Made by a program: the position numbers and the translations under genes. Shown here in pieces: positions 1 to 8,483 of a DNA stretch of 64,000 nt; within the stretch, counting starts at the first letter, position 1, and every line of letters starts with the position of its first letter. The notes under the pieces are model-generated. The model worked only from the letters and a program-made list of their open reading frames with translations. It did no database searches and was not told where the DNA came from. The stretch is from an uncultured Gammaproteobacteria bacterium (GTDB lineage: Bacteria > Pseudomonadota > Gammaproteobacteria > Pseudomonadales > Pseudohongiellaceae): positions 51,840 to 115,839 of the forward strand of contig CAILUG010000057.1 of NCBI GenBank assembly GCA_903837345.1. Reading direction: 5' to 3'.

Positions 1-446
1 TGGATCAGGCGGATTTTGCCGCTCTGGTCGAGCAGGAAGCCGGTTGGCATGCCTTTTACCTGGTAACTGGCCGGCGTGGTGCCGGCCGGATCGCTGACAG
101 CAATATATTGCACCGGTTGGTCGGACAGGAAGTCGATGCCGTCGGCCGGCTTTTTGTCGACATTGATCGCCACCACTTCGAAGGCCTTGCCTTGCTTGAC
201 CAGCCGGTTGCGCAGCTCGTTCAGCAGCGGCGTGGAAACCACGCAAGGCCCGCACCATGAAGCCCAGAAATCCACGTATACCACCTTGCCGCGAAAATTG
301 GACAGATTGATAAGGGCGGTGCCGTCCTGCTTGCGCAGCCCCGGCAGGCTGAAGGCCGGCGCCTCGGCGCCAATGTCCAAAGCGAACGAGAACTGACAAA
401 CCCCAAGCAGGGCGGTTGCAAGCAGTACTGCGAGATTATGACGCAT
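1..446 (-). CDS. TlpA/ResA-like periplasmic thioredoxin (3' end cut by window)
   Basis: The minus-strand reading frame opens at the ATG at 446-444 and runs off the left edge after about 148 residues, so the C-terminus is missing. Residues 1-22 look like a signal peptide. A thioredoxin fold follows, with the redox motif WCGPC at residues 64-68. A later KGMPTGFLLD segment carries the cis-proline typical of the TlpA/ResA/DsbE group. Proteins of this kind reduce disulfides in the periplasm, often those of apocytochrome c. The start overlaps the stop of the upstream cytochrome-domain gene in a TGATG arrangement, so the two are probably translationally coupled. The exact substrate is not shown by the sequence. 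Confidence 0.85.
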   Translation of the reverse strand, partial: MRHNLAVLLATALLGVCQFSFALDIGAEAPAFSLPGLRKQDGTALINLSNFRGKVVYVDFWASWCGPCVVSTPLLNELRNRLVKQGKAFEVVAINVDKKPADGIDFLSDQPVQYIAVSDPAGTTPASYQVKGMPTGFLLDQSGKIRLI

Positions 447-1291
447 CAGAGTTGCTCAAGTAGTTGCAGGAAGCTGTCCATGCTTTTGTAATCCGTGCTG
501 CCGGTCGGGAGCATAGCGCCTCCGCTATGGCCGAGACCACCGCTGGACTTGTTCAGAATATAGACGCGCCCATTGGCTTTGGTGAAGTTTTTCAGGATAT
601 TGAAATTGGTGGTGAGATGGTTGGGGTCACTGGAAAAAACATAAAGCAGGCTGGTTTGGCCGTCAGCTTCGCCGCCTTTGACGTGGCATGCAATACAGTT
701 TGCCTGAATGATTCTGGGCGAAATCGTTGACGAAAACTGGGTCTGTGCCTGCTGCAAAGTGCTTGGTGGTGGTGGAGGGGGCGGCGGAGGCGGAGGCGGT
801 AACGGGGCCGTAATCGTGATCGAAGCTGGCGCAGGCGTATAGATCAACACCCCATCAGCTGCCCGGTATCCAAGAAACAACAAAATGGTGCCGGTAAGGG
901 GAATCTTGCTGGTAATGAAATCAACCTGATGCGGGGAAGCAAGCGTCTGGGTTTTAAAAGTGGCCAGATCGGATGTCAAAAAGTCCCATGGCACAAAATT
1001 GCCGGCCGCATTGCGCATGTAATAACTGCTGCCAATGCGAGCCACCACAAAAATATCGGCTGTTTGTCCTACCTGTAACGCTTCAGGCGCAATGGTGCCA
1101 ATGATGCGGACACTGTCGGCAGTGGTGGCGGTAGTTACATAACTGGCACCGTTATCCAGCGTCAAACCCAGCGTAAAACGGGCAGTGGAGCTGCCACCGG
1201 TAATACGCGCTGCGCTCAATGAAGTTTGCGCCGATACTGACTGCCCCAGCAGCCCGAACATGCACAACAACAAGACTTTCTTGCGATACAT
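446..1291 (-). CDS. Secreted protein with C-terminal c-type heme motif and poly-proline linker
   Basis: This frame encodes 281 residues from the ATG at 1291, chosen because GGGA lies about 6 nt upstream and a signal peptide (residues 1-21) follows at once; in-frame starts up to 1387 are open but add unlikely sequence. Residues 22-162 form an exported domain I do not recognise. A run of 12 prolines (165-176) then links it to a C-terminal segment with one heme-binding motif, CIACH at 199-203, and a GGAMLPTG stretch that may supply the axial Met. The build suggests a small periplasmic or surface-anchored monoheme cytochrome. It overlaps the TlpA-like gene by one base, so heme attachment and thiol reduction genes are co-expressed here. 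Confidence 0.7.
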   Translation of the reverse strand: MYRKKVLLLCMFGLLGQSVSAQTSLSAARITGGSSTARFTLGLTLDNGASYVTTATTADSVRIIGTIAPEALQVGQTADIFVVARIGSSYYMRNAAGNFVPWDFLTSDLATFKTQTLASPHQVDFITSKIPLTGTILLFLGYRAADGVLIYTPAPASITITAPLPPPPPPPPPPPPSTLQQAQTQFSSTISPRIIQANCIACHVKGGEADGQTSLLYVFSSDPNHLTTNFNILKNFTKANGRVYILNKSSGGLGHSGGAMLPTGSTDYKSMDSFLQLLEQL

Positions 1292-1443
1292 AAACATTCC
1301 CGGAATGAAAAACTGCCCTGATCCTGCTTTGTGCTTGGAGCCCCAGTCTAATGTATTAGTTCCAATGCAGTGGCATGGGGTGTTCACTTGTGAGTGTGAT
1401 GTTGCTCACACTTTGCAACAAGGGAGGCTGCCGGATCCGGCTC

Positions 1444-1472
1444 AAAAAAAACCCCGCAACCGAGGCGGGGTT
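1444..1472 (-). terminator. Rho-independent terminator after the cytochrome c gene
   Basis: An 8-bp GC-rich stem (1450-1457 pairing with 1465-1472) with a 7-nt loop is followed, reading the minus strand, by seven T residues. It lies just past the stop of the cytochrome c gene at 1495, so it ends that transcript ahead of the next minus-strand gene. Confidence 0.85.
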
Positions 1473-1494
1473 TCAGACCAGATTAATGACAAAT

Positions 1495-1830
1495 TTATTT
1501 CAGGGTCTTGATGAAGGCAGCCACATCAGCGATGGCCTGTTCATTGGGCAGGGTCTGGGCCATCGGCGCCATGGTCATGCCATTGGTGTCCTTGGGATTG
1601 GCGCCGCGGATGCCGGCCTTGAAATTCTGCAGCTGGCGGACCACGTACCAATCCTGCTGGCCTGCCAGTTTGGGTGCGTTGAGGGCTTCCTGGCCTTCGC
1701 CATTGGCGCCATGGCAGGCAGCACAAACGCCGTAAAGGACTTTGCCTTTGGCCGCATCGCCGGCAGCGAGGGTGGTGGCAGAGTAAAGGCTGACGAGGGC
1801 GGTAAGGGCCAATGTGAATTGCAACTTCAT
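1495..1830 (-). CDS. Small class I cytochrome c (c553/c4-like)
   Basis: The 111-residue product has a signal peptide (residues 1-23) and one heme motif, CAACH, at 36-40. Met90, in a TMAPMAQTL context, is the likely axial ligand. The size and the GEGQEALNAPKLAGQ segment match single-heme soluble cytochromes of the c553 or half-c4 type, which carry electrons between respiratory complexes in the periplasm. AGGAG sits about 9 nt before the ATG. It is a single-gene unit closed by a strong terminator and divergent from dcd. The ccm operon downstream of dcd would attach its heme. Confidence 0.9.
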   Translation of the reverse strand: MKLQFTLALTALVSLYSATTLAAGDAAKGKVLYGVCAACHGANGEGQEALNAPKLAGQQDWYVVRQLQNFKAGIRGANPKDTNGMTMAPMAQTLPNEQAIADVAAFIKTLK

Positions 1831-2001
1831 TATTGCAGTCTCCTGTTTAAGACAACTCCCAAAGGAGTTAGGGGTTTACGAAATCTGTAAGTGCTGATTA
1901 AAAACCGGGACTCTTGCTCATGCAGGCGCTAAACAAGTGCTGAATATGCTATCTTGCCCGCCCGTCAAAAACGCGCGCGAGTATAGCTGAGCCCGAACCC
2001 G

Positions 2002-2571
2002 ATGACCATCAAATCAGACAACTGGATACGCCGCATGGCCGAACAGCATGGCATGCTTGACCCCTTTGAACCCAACCAGGTAAAGGTGGTGGATGGCCAA
2101 AAAGTCATTTCCTATGGCACCTCCAGCTACGGCTATGATGTGCGCTGTGCCCGTGAATTCAAGATTTTCACCAATGTGCATACCAGCAACGTGGTCGACC
2201 CCAAAAACTTCGACCCCAGCAGCTTTGTCAGTGTCGAGGAGGACTACTGCATAATTCCTCCCAATTCATTTGCGTTGGCCCGTACGGTGGAATATTTCCG
2301 CATCCCGCCCAACGTGCTGACCATCTGCCTGGGCAAATCCACCTATGCGAGATGCGGCATCATCGTCAACGTCACCCCGCTGGAGCCGGAATGGGAAGGA
2401 CATGTGACACTTGAGTTTTCCAATACCACGCCGTTGCCGGCCAAGATCTATGCGAACGAAGGGGTGGCGCAGATGCTGTTTTTCGAATCCGACGAGCAGT
2501 GTGCTGTCACCTACAAGAGTCGCAACGGCAAATACATGGGCCAGAAGGGTGTGACTCCACCCAAAGCCTGA
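2002..2571 (+). CDS. dcd: dCTP deaminase
   Basis: This 189-residue protein converts dCTP to dUTP and ammonia, feeding dTMP synthesis. The family signature GKSTYARCG is at 111-119, and the catalytic glutamate is probably Glu138 in HVTLEF. The length is normal for the proteobacterial trimeric enzyme. It lies 7 nt before ccmA, so it may share a transcript with the ccm operon, although the functions are unrelated. The 171-nt gap between this gene and the divergent cytochrome c gene must hold both promoters; I cannot place either with confidence. Confidence 0.95.
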   Translation: MTIKSDNWIRRMAEQHGMLDPFEPNQVKVVDGQKVISYGTSSYGYDVRCAREFKIFTNVHTSNVVDPKNFDPSSFVSVEEDYCIIPPNSFALARTVEYFRIPPNVLTICLGKSTYARCGIIVNVTPLEPEWEGHVTLEFSNTTPLPAKIYANEGVAQMLFFESDEQCAVTYKSRNGKYMGQKGVTPPKA

Positions 2572-2578
2572 GGCCAGC

Positions 2579-3208
2579 ATGCTGACTGTTGCCAATCTTG
2601 GCTGTGAACGCGATGAACGGGTGCTGTTTGATCAGCTGTCGCTCACTGTGGGCTCCGGCATGCTGATGCAAATCCAGGGTGCCAATGGCAGTGGCAAGAC
2701 CACAGTGCTGCGCATACTGGCCGGCCTGAACAGTGAATATACCGGCACAGTGTCGTGGCAGGGCAAGCCATGCCGGCAAGTGCAGCAGGAATTTCAGCAG
2801 GCCTTGTTCTATCTCGGCCACGCGCCCGCCATCAATCGCACGTTGACGCCGCTGCAGAATCTGCGCTGGTTTTGCGCATTGCATGGTTTCAGCGACGATG
2901 TGGCCATACACACAGCACTGCAGGAGCTTGGCCTTGCCGGTTATGCTGATATCCCCTGCCATCAAATGTCAGCCGGCCAGCAGCGCAGGGTCAGCCTGGC
3001 GCGTCTGTCATTGACCACCGCGCCATTGTGGATCATGGATGAACCCTTCACCGCACTCGATCGCCAGGGCGTGTCCGAACTGGAAGCGCGCATTGACCGC
3101 CATGCCAAAAACGGCGGCGCAGTGATTCTCACCACCCATCACTCCTTGCAGACCACACACTTGTTGACAGTGGTGAACCTCGACGCGTTGCGCATGGAGG
3201 TTGCATGA
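2579..3208 (+). CDS. ccmA: Cytochrome c maturation ABC ATPase CcmA
   Basis: The 209-residue ATP-binding subunit has a Walker A GANGSGKT at 34-41, the ABC signature MSAGQQRRV at 130-138 and Walker B LWIMDEPF at 150-157. With CcmB and CcmC it forms the inner-membrane complex that releases holo-CcmE after heme loading. It is the first gene of a ccmABCDEFGHI operon, and its stop overlaps the ccmB start in an ATGA junction. The size fits the family exactly. Confidence 0.95.
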   Translation: MLTVANLGCERDERVLFDQLSLTVGSGMLMQIQGANGSGKTTVLRILAGLNSEYTGTVSWQGKPCRQVQQEFQQALFYLGHAPAINRTLTPLQNLRWFCALHGFSDDVAIHTALQELGLAGYADIPCHQMSAGQQRRVSLARLSLTTAPLWIMDEPFTALDRQGVSELEARIDRHAKNGGAVILTTHHSLQTTHLLTVVNLDALRMEVA

Positions 3209-3894
3209 GTCGTAGTGCCATTGGTCTGGGTGGCAGTTTGGGCGCAACCTTGCAGCGCGAACTGCAACTGGCATTCAGCAGCCCCGGCCGTATTGTCAAT
3301 CCGCTGATGTTTTTTGTGATTGCCGTGTCGTTGTTTCCGCTTGGCGGCCGCATGTCGCCTGACCAGTTGGGCACCATTGCGCCTGGCGTCATCTGGGTCA
3401 CGGCACTTTTGGCAGTGATGCTGTCGATGGAAAGCCTGTTTCGCAGTGATTTCGATGATGGCTCACTCGAACAGCTGCTGTTGAGTCCGCAACCCTTGTA
3501 TTTCCACCTGCAGGTGAAAGTACTGGCCCATTGGCTGGTCACCGGTCTGCCGCTGGTAGTGATTTCCCCACTGCTGGGTTTGTTGCTGCAACTGCCGGCA
3601 GCGGGCTATGCCCCATTGTTGCTAGGGCTATTATTGGGGACTCCGGCACTCAGCATGATTGCCGCAATTGGCACGGCGTTGACGGTGGGTCTGGCTCGCA
3701 GTGGACTCCTGCTCGCCGTGTTAGTATTACCGCTGTCGATTCCGGTGCTGGTGTTCGGGGCCGGCTTGGTTGATACCGCGCTCAATGGGCTGCCGTTGAG
3801 TGGAGTGGTCGCCGTGCTGGGTGCACTGTTGGTATTGGCAGGCACTTTGGCCCCCTTGGCGATTGGCGCTGCACTGCGTATCAGTGTTCACTGA
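3205..3894 (+). CDS. ccmB: Cytochrome c maturation membrane subunit CcmB
   Basis: This is a 229-residue integral membrane protein with about six hydrophobic helices, the membrane partner of CcmA. The N-terminal REL(Q)LAFSSPGRIVNPLMFF segment and the overall length are typical of CcmB. Translation starts inside the ccmA stop. It is followed by an unusually wide 102-nt gap before ccmC, in which I see no clear terminator. Confidence 0.93.
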   Translation: MSRSAIGLGGSLGATLQRELQLAFSSPGRIVNPLMFFVIAVSLFPLGGRMSPDQLGTIAPGVIWVTALLAVMLSMESLFRSDFDDGSLEQLLLSPQPLYFHLQVKVLAHWLVTGLPLVVISPLLGLLLQLPAAGYAPLLLGLLLGTPALSMIAAIGTALTVGLARSGLLLAVLVLPLSIPVLVFGAGLVDTALNGLPLSGVVAVLGALLVLAGTLAPLAIGAALRISVH

Positions 3895-3996
3895 GGCGTC
3901 TGGTGAGGTGTCGGGTGAAAGAAGCCACTGCAACCGTCATGAAACTTGCACTCTGTTTACACTTAACCTGCAAAGAACTGTCTTAAGCTGATTCCT

Positions 3997-4746
3997 ATGT
4001 GGCAATGGCTGTACAAACTGGGCTCGCCCAGACATTTTTATGAGATGACCACCGGCTTTGTGCCGTGGTTGACCGGCGTGTCGCTTTTCTTGCTCATCGT
4101 GGGTGTGGTGTGGGGTCTTGGCTTTGCACCGCCCGATTATCAGATGGGAGACAGCTACCGCATCCTCTACATACATGTGCCGACTTCGATGGGCGGTATG
4201 GGGGCCTTTGTGTTGCTTGCCATGATGGCGGCGATGCACATGATCTGGAATATCAAGATGGCCGATATCGTCGCCAAGGTATGTGCACCGGTCGGTGCCG
4301 GTTATACGGCGCTGGGTCTGATTACCGGTTCGCTGTGGGGCAAGCCCACCTGGGGTACCTACTGGATATGGGAAGCCAGATTGACGTCTTATCTGATCCT
4401 GCTTTTCCTGTTTCTCGGAGTGATGGCATTGCGCGCAGCCTACGATTCGGAAAGATCCGGTTCCAAAGCCGCTTCAGTGCTGGCTATCGTCGGCGTAGTG
4501 AATGTGCCTATCATTTATTACTCGGTGTACTGGTGGAACACGCTGCATCAGGTTCCCAGTGAATTGGGGCGTGATGGTTCGGCCAATCCGCCGGAAATCT
4601 TTATTCCCGCTTTGTTTACGGGTTTCGCGGTCATCGGTTTGTTTTTTCTCGCGGTGATCCTGCGCAGCCGCAACGAAATTCTTTACCGGGAACGACGTGC
4701 GCAATGGGTGCAGGATCTTCTGGAAAAGGAGTTGGCTGATGTTTGA
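3997..4746 (+). CDS. ccmC: Heme exporter/handling protein CcmC
   Basis: This 249-residue six-helix membrane protein delivers heme to CcmE in the periplasm. The heme-handling tryptophan-rich motif is at 114-131, and His60 lies in a loop where one of the axial ligands is expected. The motif reads WIWEARL where most family members have WxWDARL, so an Asp is replaced by Glu. Its 3' end overlaps ccmD by 8 bp. Confidence 0.94.
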   Translation: MWQWLYKLGSPRHFYEMTTGFVPWLTGVSLFLLIVGVVWGLGFAPPDYQMGDSYRILYIHVPTSMGGMGAFVLLAMMAAMHMIWNIKMADIVAKVCAPVGAGYTALGLITGSLWGKPTWGTYWIWEARLTSYLILLFLFLGVMALRAAYDSERSGSKAASVLAIVGVVNVPIIYYSVYWWNTLHQVPSELGRDGSANPPEIFIPALFTGFAVIGLFFLAVILRSRNEILYRERRAQWVQDLLEKELADV

Positions 4747-4987
4747 ATTCCGTTTCGCCAGTCTCGGTGACTTCCTGGCCATGGGTGGTCACGCCGGTTT
4801 TGTGTGGGGTTCCTATCTGGCGTTTGCCCTGGTAGTGGTGTGGAATTTCTGGCAGCCACGCATGGAGCGCAGACGTGTTGTGCGCTTGTTGCATGCACGT
4901 CAGGACCGGCAGCCGCAACAGTCAGCCATATCTGTTGCCATACATTCGCAGCAAGGCGCCCAGCAGCAGCAAGGCGAGGCCGACTAA
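4739..4987 (+). CDS. ccmD: Heme exporter subunit CcmD
   Basis: The 82-residue product starts at an ATG inside the ccmC 3' end. It has one membrane helix (about residues 18-38) followed by a basic segment and a Gln-rich tail. CcmD is a small subunit that helps release holo-CcmE from CcmABC. At 82 residues it is at the long end for the family because of the Q-rich tail. Assignment rests on size, topology, the FxMGGHAGFVWGSY pattern and operon position. Confidence 0.88.
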   Translation: MFEFRFASLGDFLAMGGHAGFVWGSYLAFALVVVWNFWQPRMERRRVVRLLHARQDRQPQQSAISVAIHSQQGAQQQQGEAD

Positions 4988-4997
4988 GGTTGTCACC

Positions 4998-5465
4998 ATG
5001 AATCAAGTCCGCAAACAGAAATTCCTCATCGTTGGCAGCATCCTGGCCGGTTCAATAGTGACCGTTGGGCTGTTGCTGGTGGCATTCGACAAGGGCCTGA
5101 ATGCCTTCATCACTCCTACCGAAATCGCTGAGGGCAAGGTGAATGGGAGCCATAACTTCCGCATTGGCGGCATGGTCAAGAAAGGCAGTCTGGTCAGGAA
5201 GGGAACCGGCACGCAGATCGAATTCATTGCCACGGATTTCAATGAAGATATTCCCGTGGTTTACACCGGCGTGCTACCGGATCTGTTCCGTGAAGGCCAG
5301 GGTGTCACAGCGGATGGGCACATGGATGCCAGCGGAGTTTTCCAGGCGGATACCGTTCTGGCCAAACATGATGAGAACTATATGTCGAAGGAAGTCAAAG
5401 CAGCGATGGATGCTGCTGAAAAGAAAAAGACAGGCAAGCTGGCAACTGAAGGAGCTCACCCGTGA
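4998..5465 (+). CDS. ccmE: Heme chaperone CcmE
   Basis: The 155-residue protein has an N-terminal membrane anchor (about 8-30) and a periplasmic OB-fold. His124 in LAKHDENYM (121-129) is the residue that binds heme covalently in the family. The start at 4998 is chosen because the MNQVRKQK sequence directly precedes the anchor; an in-frame frame extension upstream overlaps ccmD and is not family-like. Its stop overlaps the GTG start of ccmF. Confidence 0.95.
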   Translation: MNQVRKQKFLIVGSILAGSIVTVGLLLVAFDKGLNAFITPTEIAEGKVNGSHNFRIGGMVKKGSLVRKGTGTQIEFIATDFNEDIPVVYTGVLPDLFREGQGVTADGHMDASGVFQADTVLAKHDENYMSKEVKAAMDAAEKKKTGKLATEGAHP

Positions 5466-7474
5466 TACCTGAACTTGGCAATTTTGCGCTGATGCTGGCG
5501 CTGTGCCTGGCGCTGCTGCAGGCAGTGCTGCCAATGGCAGGCACCTATACCGGCAGCACGGTATGGATGGGGCTGGGTCGGCCACTCAGTGCCGGCATCT
5601 GGGTGTTCATGGTGCTGGCATTCGGCTGTCTGGCGCGTTCATTCCTGCACGATGACTTCTCGGTGGCTTATGTCGCACGCAATTCCAATTCCGAATTGCC
5701 GGTGTATTACAAATTTGCCGCCGTGTGGGGCGCCCATGAAGGCTCGCTGCTGTTGTGGGTGCTGATCCTGTCCAGCTGGGGTTATGCAGTCAGCCTGTTG
5801 AGTTCGAAGTTGCCGCTCGACATTGTTGCCCGCGTGTTGTCGGTGATGGGCATGATTACCGCCGGCTTTCTTGCGTTCATGATATTCACCTCCAATCCGT
5901 TCGATCGCATGCTGCTCAACACACCAAGTGAAGGCGCTGATCTCAATCCGTTGTTGCAGGATTTTGGTCTCACCGTGCATCCGCCGTTCCTCTACATGGG
6001 ATATGTCGGCTTCTCCGTCGCGTTTGCATTTGCGATTGCGGCGCTGTTGACCGGTCGTCTAGATGCTGCCTGGGCGCGCTGGACGCGGCCGTGGACCAAT
6101 GCGGCCTGGGCCTTCCTTACCATCGGCATCACGCTGGGTTCGTGGTGGTCCTATTACGAACTGGGCTGGGGCGGCTGGTGGTTCTGGGATCCGGTGGAAA
6201 ACGTCAGCTTCATGCCGTGGCTGGTCGGTACCGCGCTGATCCATTCGCTGGCGGTGACTGAAAAACGCGGCGTATTCAAAAGCTGGACAGTGCTGCTGGC
6301 AATCTCGGCATTCTCACTGAGCATGCTGGGCGCCTTCATCGTGCGTTCCGGTGTGATCACTTCCGTGCATGCGTTTGCGACAGATCCCCAGCGCGGCATG
6401 GTGCTGCTGGCCTTGTTGCTGGTGATCATCGGCGCTTCGCTGTGTCTTTACGCGATACGTGCGCCGGTGGTGAAGGGCTCCGCTGGTTATGCAGCCAACT
6501 CGCGTGAAGTGTTTCTGCTGATCAACAACATCCTGCTGGTGGTGAGCACCGCCATGATCCTGCTCGGCACCTTGTTCCCGCTGATCCATGAAGCCATCTA
6601 TGGTGAAGCCAATCGTGTATCGGTGGGGCCGCCGTATTACAACACCATCTTTATTCCACTGATGGCGCTGTTGGCGTTCTTCCTGGGCGTGTCGACGTTC
6701 TCGCGCTGGAAAAAGACCTCAATGGAACATCTGAAAAGCAATCTCAAGCTGGTGCTGCTTGCCAGCGTTGCACTCGGCATCGTGGTGCCGCTGATTGTCA
6801 CCGGCGGTTTCAATCCGGCCATCATGTTGGCAGTGGCGCTGGTACTGTGGATCGTGTTCGGCCTCCTCAAGGACATTCGCGACAAAACTGCCAACAAGGC
6901 TTCGCGCTGGGCCGGTCTCTGTGGCCTCGGTCGCAGTTATTACGGCATGCAGCTGGCACATTTTGGTGTGGCCGTTCTGATCACGGGTATTTGCCTCACC
7001 AGTCATTACAGTGTCGAGCAGGATGTCAGGCTGAAGCCGGGCGAGAGCATCAGCATCGGCGACTACAGTTTTGAATTTGGCGGGGTAGTGGAGCGCAAAG
7101 GTCCCAATTACGACGCGCAATCTGCCACCATCAATGTCAGCAAGAATGGCAAGCCTTATCGTGTGATGAATCCGGAGAAGCGCAAATATCACGCAAGCGG
7201 CAGTGTGCAGACCGAGGCCGCCATCGACACCGGGTTTTTCCGTGATCTCTTCACCGCTCTGGGCGATCCGCGTGGCGAAGATGCCTGGGTGGTGCGCTTG
7301 CACGTGAAGCCATTCGTGTTCTGGATCTGGATGGGTGCCTTCCTGATGGCAAGCGGCGGTGTGCTGGCCTTGCTTGACCGACGTTATCGTTACAAGCCGG
7401 TGTTGTTGGCTGAAGCTGCTGTGCAACCCGGGTCTGAACCGCAGCCAGTGGCTGCCAAGGCCGTCAATACATGA
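5462..7474 (+). CDS. ccmF: Cytochrome c-heme lyase subunit CcmF
   Basis: This 670-residue polytopic membrane protein is the core of the heme ligation complex that attaches heme to apocytochrome CxxCH motifs. The WWD domain (about 235-247) and conserved HPPFLYMGY (173-181) are present. The start is GTG within the ccmE stop, giving tight coupling. The 3' end overlaps ccmG in an ATGA junction. Confidence 0.95.
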   Translation: MIPELGNFALMLALCLALLQAVLPMAGTYTGSTVWMGLGRPLSAGIWVFMVLAFGCLARSFLHDDFSVAYVARNSNSELPVYYKFAAVWGAHEGSLLLWVLILSSWGYAVSLLSSKLPLDIVARVLSVMGMITAGFLAFMIFTSNPFDRMLLNTPSEGADLNPLLQDFGLTVHPPFLYMGYVGFSVAFAFAIAALLTGRLDAAWARWTRPWTNAAWAFLTIGITLGSWWSYYELGWGGWWFWDPVENVSFMPWLVGTALIHSLAVTEKRGVFKSWTVLLAISAFSLSMLGAFIVRSGVITSVHAFATDPQRGMVLLALLLVIIGASLCLYAIRAPVVKGSAGYAANSREVFLLINNILLVVSTAMILLGTLFPLIHEAIYGEANRVSVGPPYYNTIFIPLMALLAFFLGVSTFSRWKKTSMEHLKSNLKLVLLASVALGIVVPLIVTGGFNPAIMLAVALVLWIVFGLLKDIRDKTANKASRWAGLCGLGRSYYGMQLAHFGVAVLITGICLTSHYSVEQDVRLKPGESISIGDYSFEFGGVVERKGPNYDAQSATINVSKNGKPYRVMNPEKRKYHASGSVQTEAAIDTGFFRDLFTALGDPRGEDAWVVRLHVKPFVFWIWMGAFLMASGGVLALLDRRYRYKPVLLAEAAVQPGSEPQPVAAKAVNT

Positions 7475-8004
7475 GCAATCGCGCCAAACTTTTCATCCCG
7501 GCAATATTTTTTGTCACTATGCTGGGACTGTTGCTGTACGGGTTGTTTCACGACCCCAGCAAGGTTCCTTCCGCATTGATCAGTCGTTCAATGCCGGTAT
7601 TCACCCGGCCGAATCTGTTCGATGACAAAGCAGCAGTCAGCAATGAACAGCTGAAGGGTGGCATCTTTCTCGTCAATGTGTGGGCCACCTGGTGTCCGCC
7701 TTGCCATGCCGAACATCCCTACCTGCTGGAAATCAGCGAGCGGGAAAAAGGCGTGACCTTCGTGGGTGTCAATTACAAGGATGATGCGCAAGCTGCACGT
7801 GATTTTCTGCAGGAGCGGGGCAATCCGTTCAAGATCAGTTTCAGTGATCCAGCCGGCACTTTGGGTATCGAGCTTGGTGTTGCCGGCGCTCCCGAAACTT
7901 TCCTGCTGGATGCCACCGGCACCATTCGCTACAAGTATGTCGGCGCCATCGACAACCGCGTGTGGGAGGAAAAATTCGTTCCCCTGCTGGCGCAACTGAG
8001 GTAA
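7471..8004 (+). CDS. ccmG: Thiol:disulfide interchange protein CcmG/DsbE
   Basis: The 177-residue product has an N-terminal membrane anchor (about 7-25) and a periplasmic thioredoxin domain with the redox motif WCPPC at 74-78, plus a GAPETFLLD segment holding the cis-proline. It keeps the cysteines of apocytochromes reduced for heme ligation. It is one of two TlpA-type proteins in the window; the other is at 1-446. Confidence 0.95.
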   Translation: MSNRAKLFIPAIFFVTMLGLLLYGLFHDPSKVPSALISRSMPVFTRPNLFDDKAAVSNEQLKGGIFLVNVWATWCPPCHAEHPYLLEISEREKGVTFVGVNYKDDAQAARDFLQERGNPFKISFSDPAGTLGIELGVAGAPETFLLDATGTIRYKYVGAIDNRVWEEKFVPLLAQLR

Positions 8005-8008
8005 CACC

Positions 8009-8479
8009 ATGTTGCGACGAATCCAGGTATTGTTGTTGGCTTTGCTGTTTGTTGTGCCAGCGTGGGCCGCCATCGAGGAAGTCGATTTCAACGACGCGCA
8101 ACAACTGGTGCGTTACAAGGCGCTGATTGCCGAACTGCGCTGCCCGATGTGTCTGAATGCCAATCTGGCCGGCTCGGATGCGCCGATTGCTGCCGATTTG
8201 CGTGCTGAAATCCACAAACAGATTCTGGCCGGCAAAAGTGACGAAGAAATCCTGCAATTCCTGACTGAGCGCTACGGTGAATTCATCCTCTACAAGCCGC
8301 CACTACACATAGCTACTTCGATTTTGTGGTTTACACCTCCGCTGCTGCTCTTGCTGGGATTCTTTGTGCTGCGCCGCATGCTGGCAGGCTCACGCCTGCA
8401 GACAGCCGAGTCGGACCCGCTAAGCAGGCAGGAACAAGAACAATTGCAGCAACTGCTGCAGAAAGATCAACAAGGTTAA
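8009..8479 (+). CDS. ccmH: Cytochrome c maturation protein CcmH
   Basis: The 156-residue protein has a signal peptide (1-20), a periplasmic three-helix domain and a C-terminal membrane helix (about 100-122). The redox motif is LRCPMCLN, a variant of the usual LRCPxCQN: the two cysteines are kept but the Gln is Leu. CcmH passes electrons from CcmG to the apocytochrome thiols and works with CcmF and CcmI. It starts 4 nt after ccmG. Confidence 0.94.
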   Translation: MLRRIQVLLLALLFVVPAWAAIEEVDFNDAQQLVRYKALIAELRCPMCLNANLAGSDAPIAADLRAEIHKQILAGKSDEEILQFLTERYGEFILYKPPLHIATSILWFTPPLLLLLGFFVLRRMLAGSRLQTAESDPLSRQEQEQLQQLLQKDQQG

Positions 8480-8483
8480 TGCA

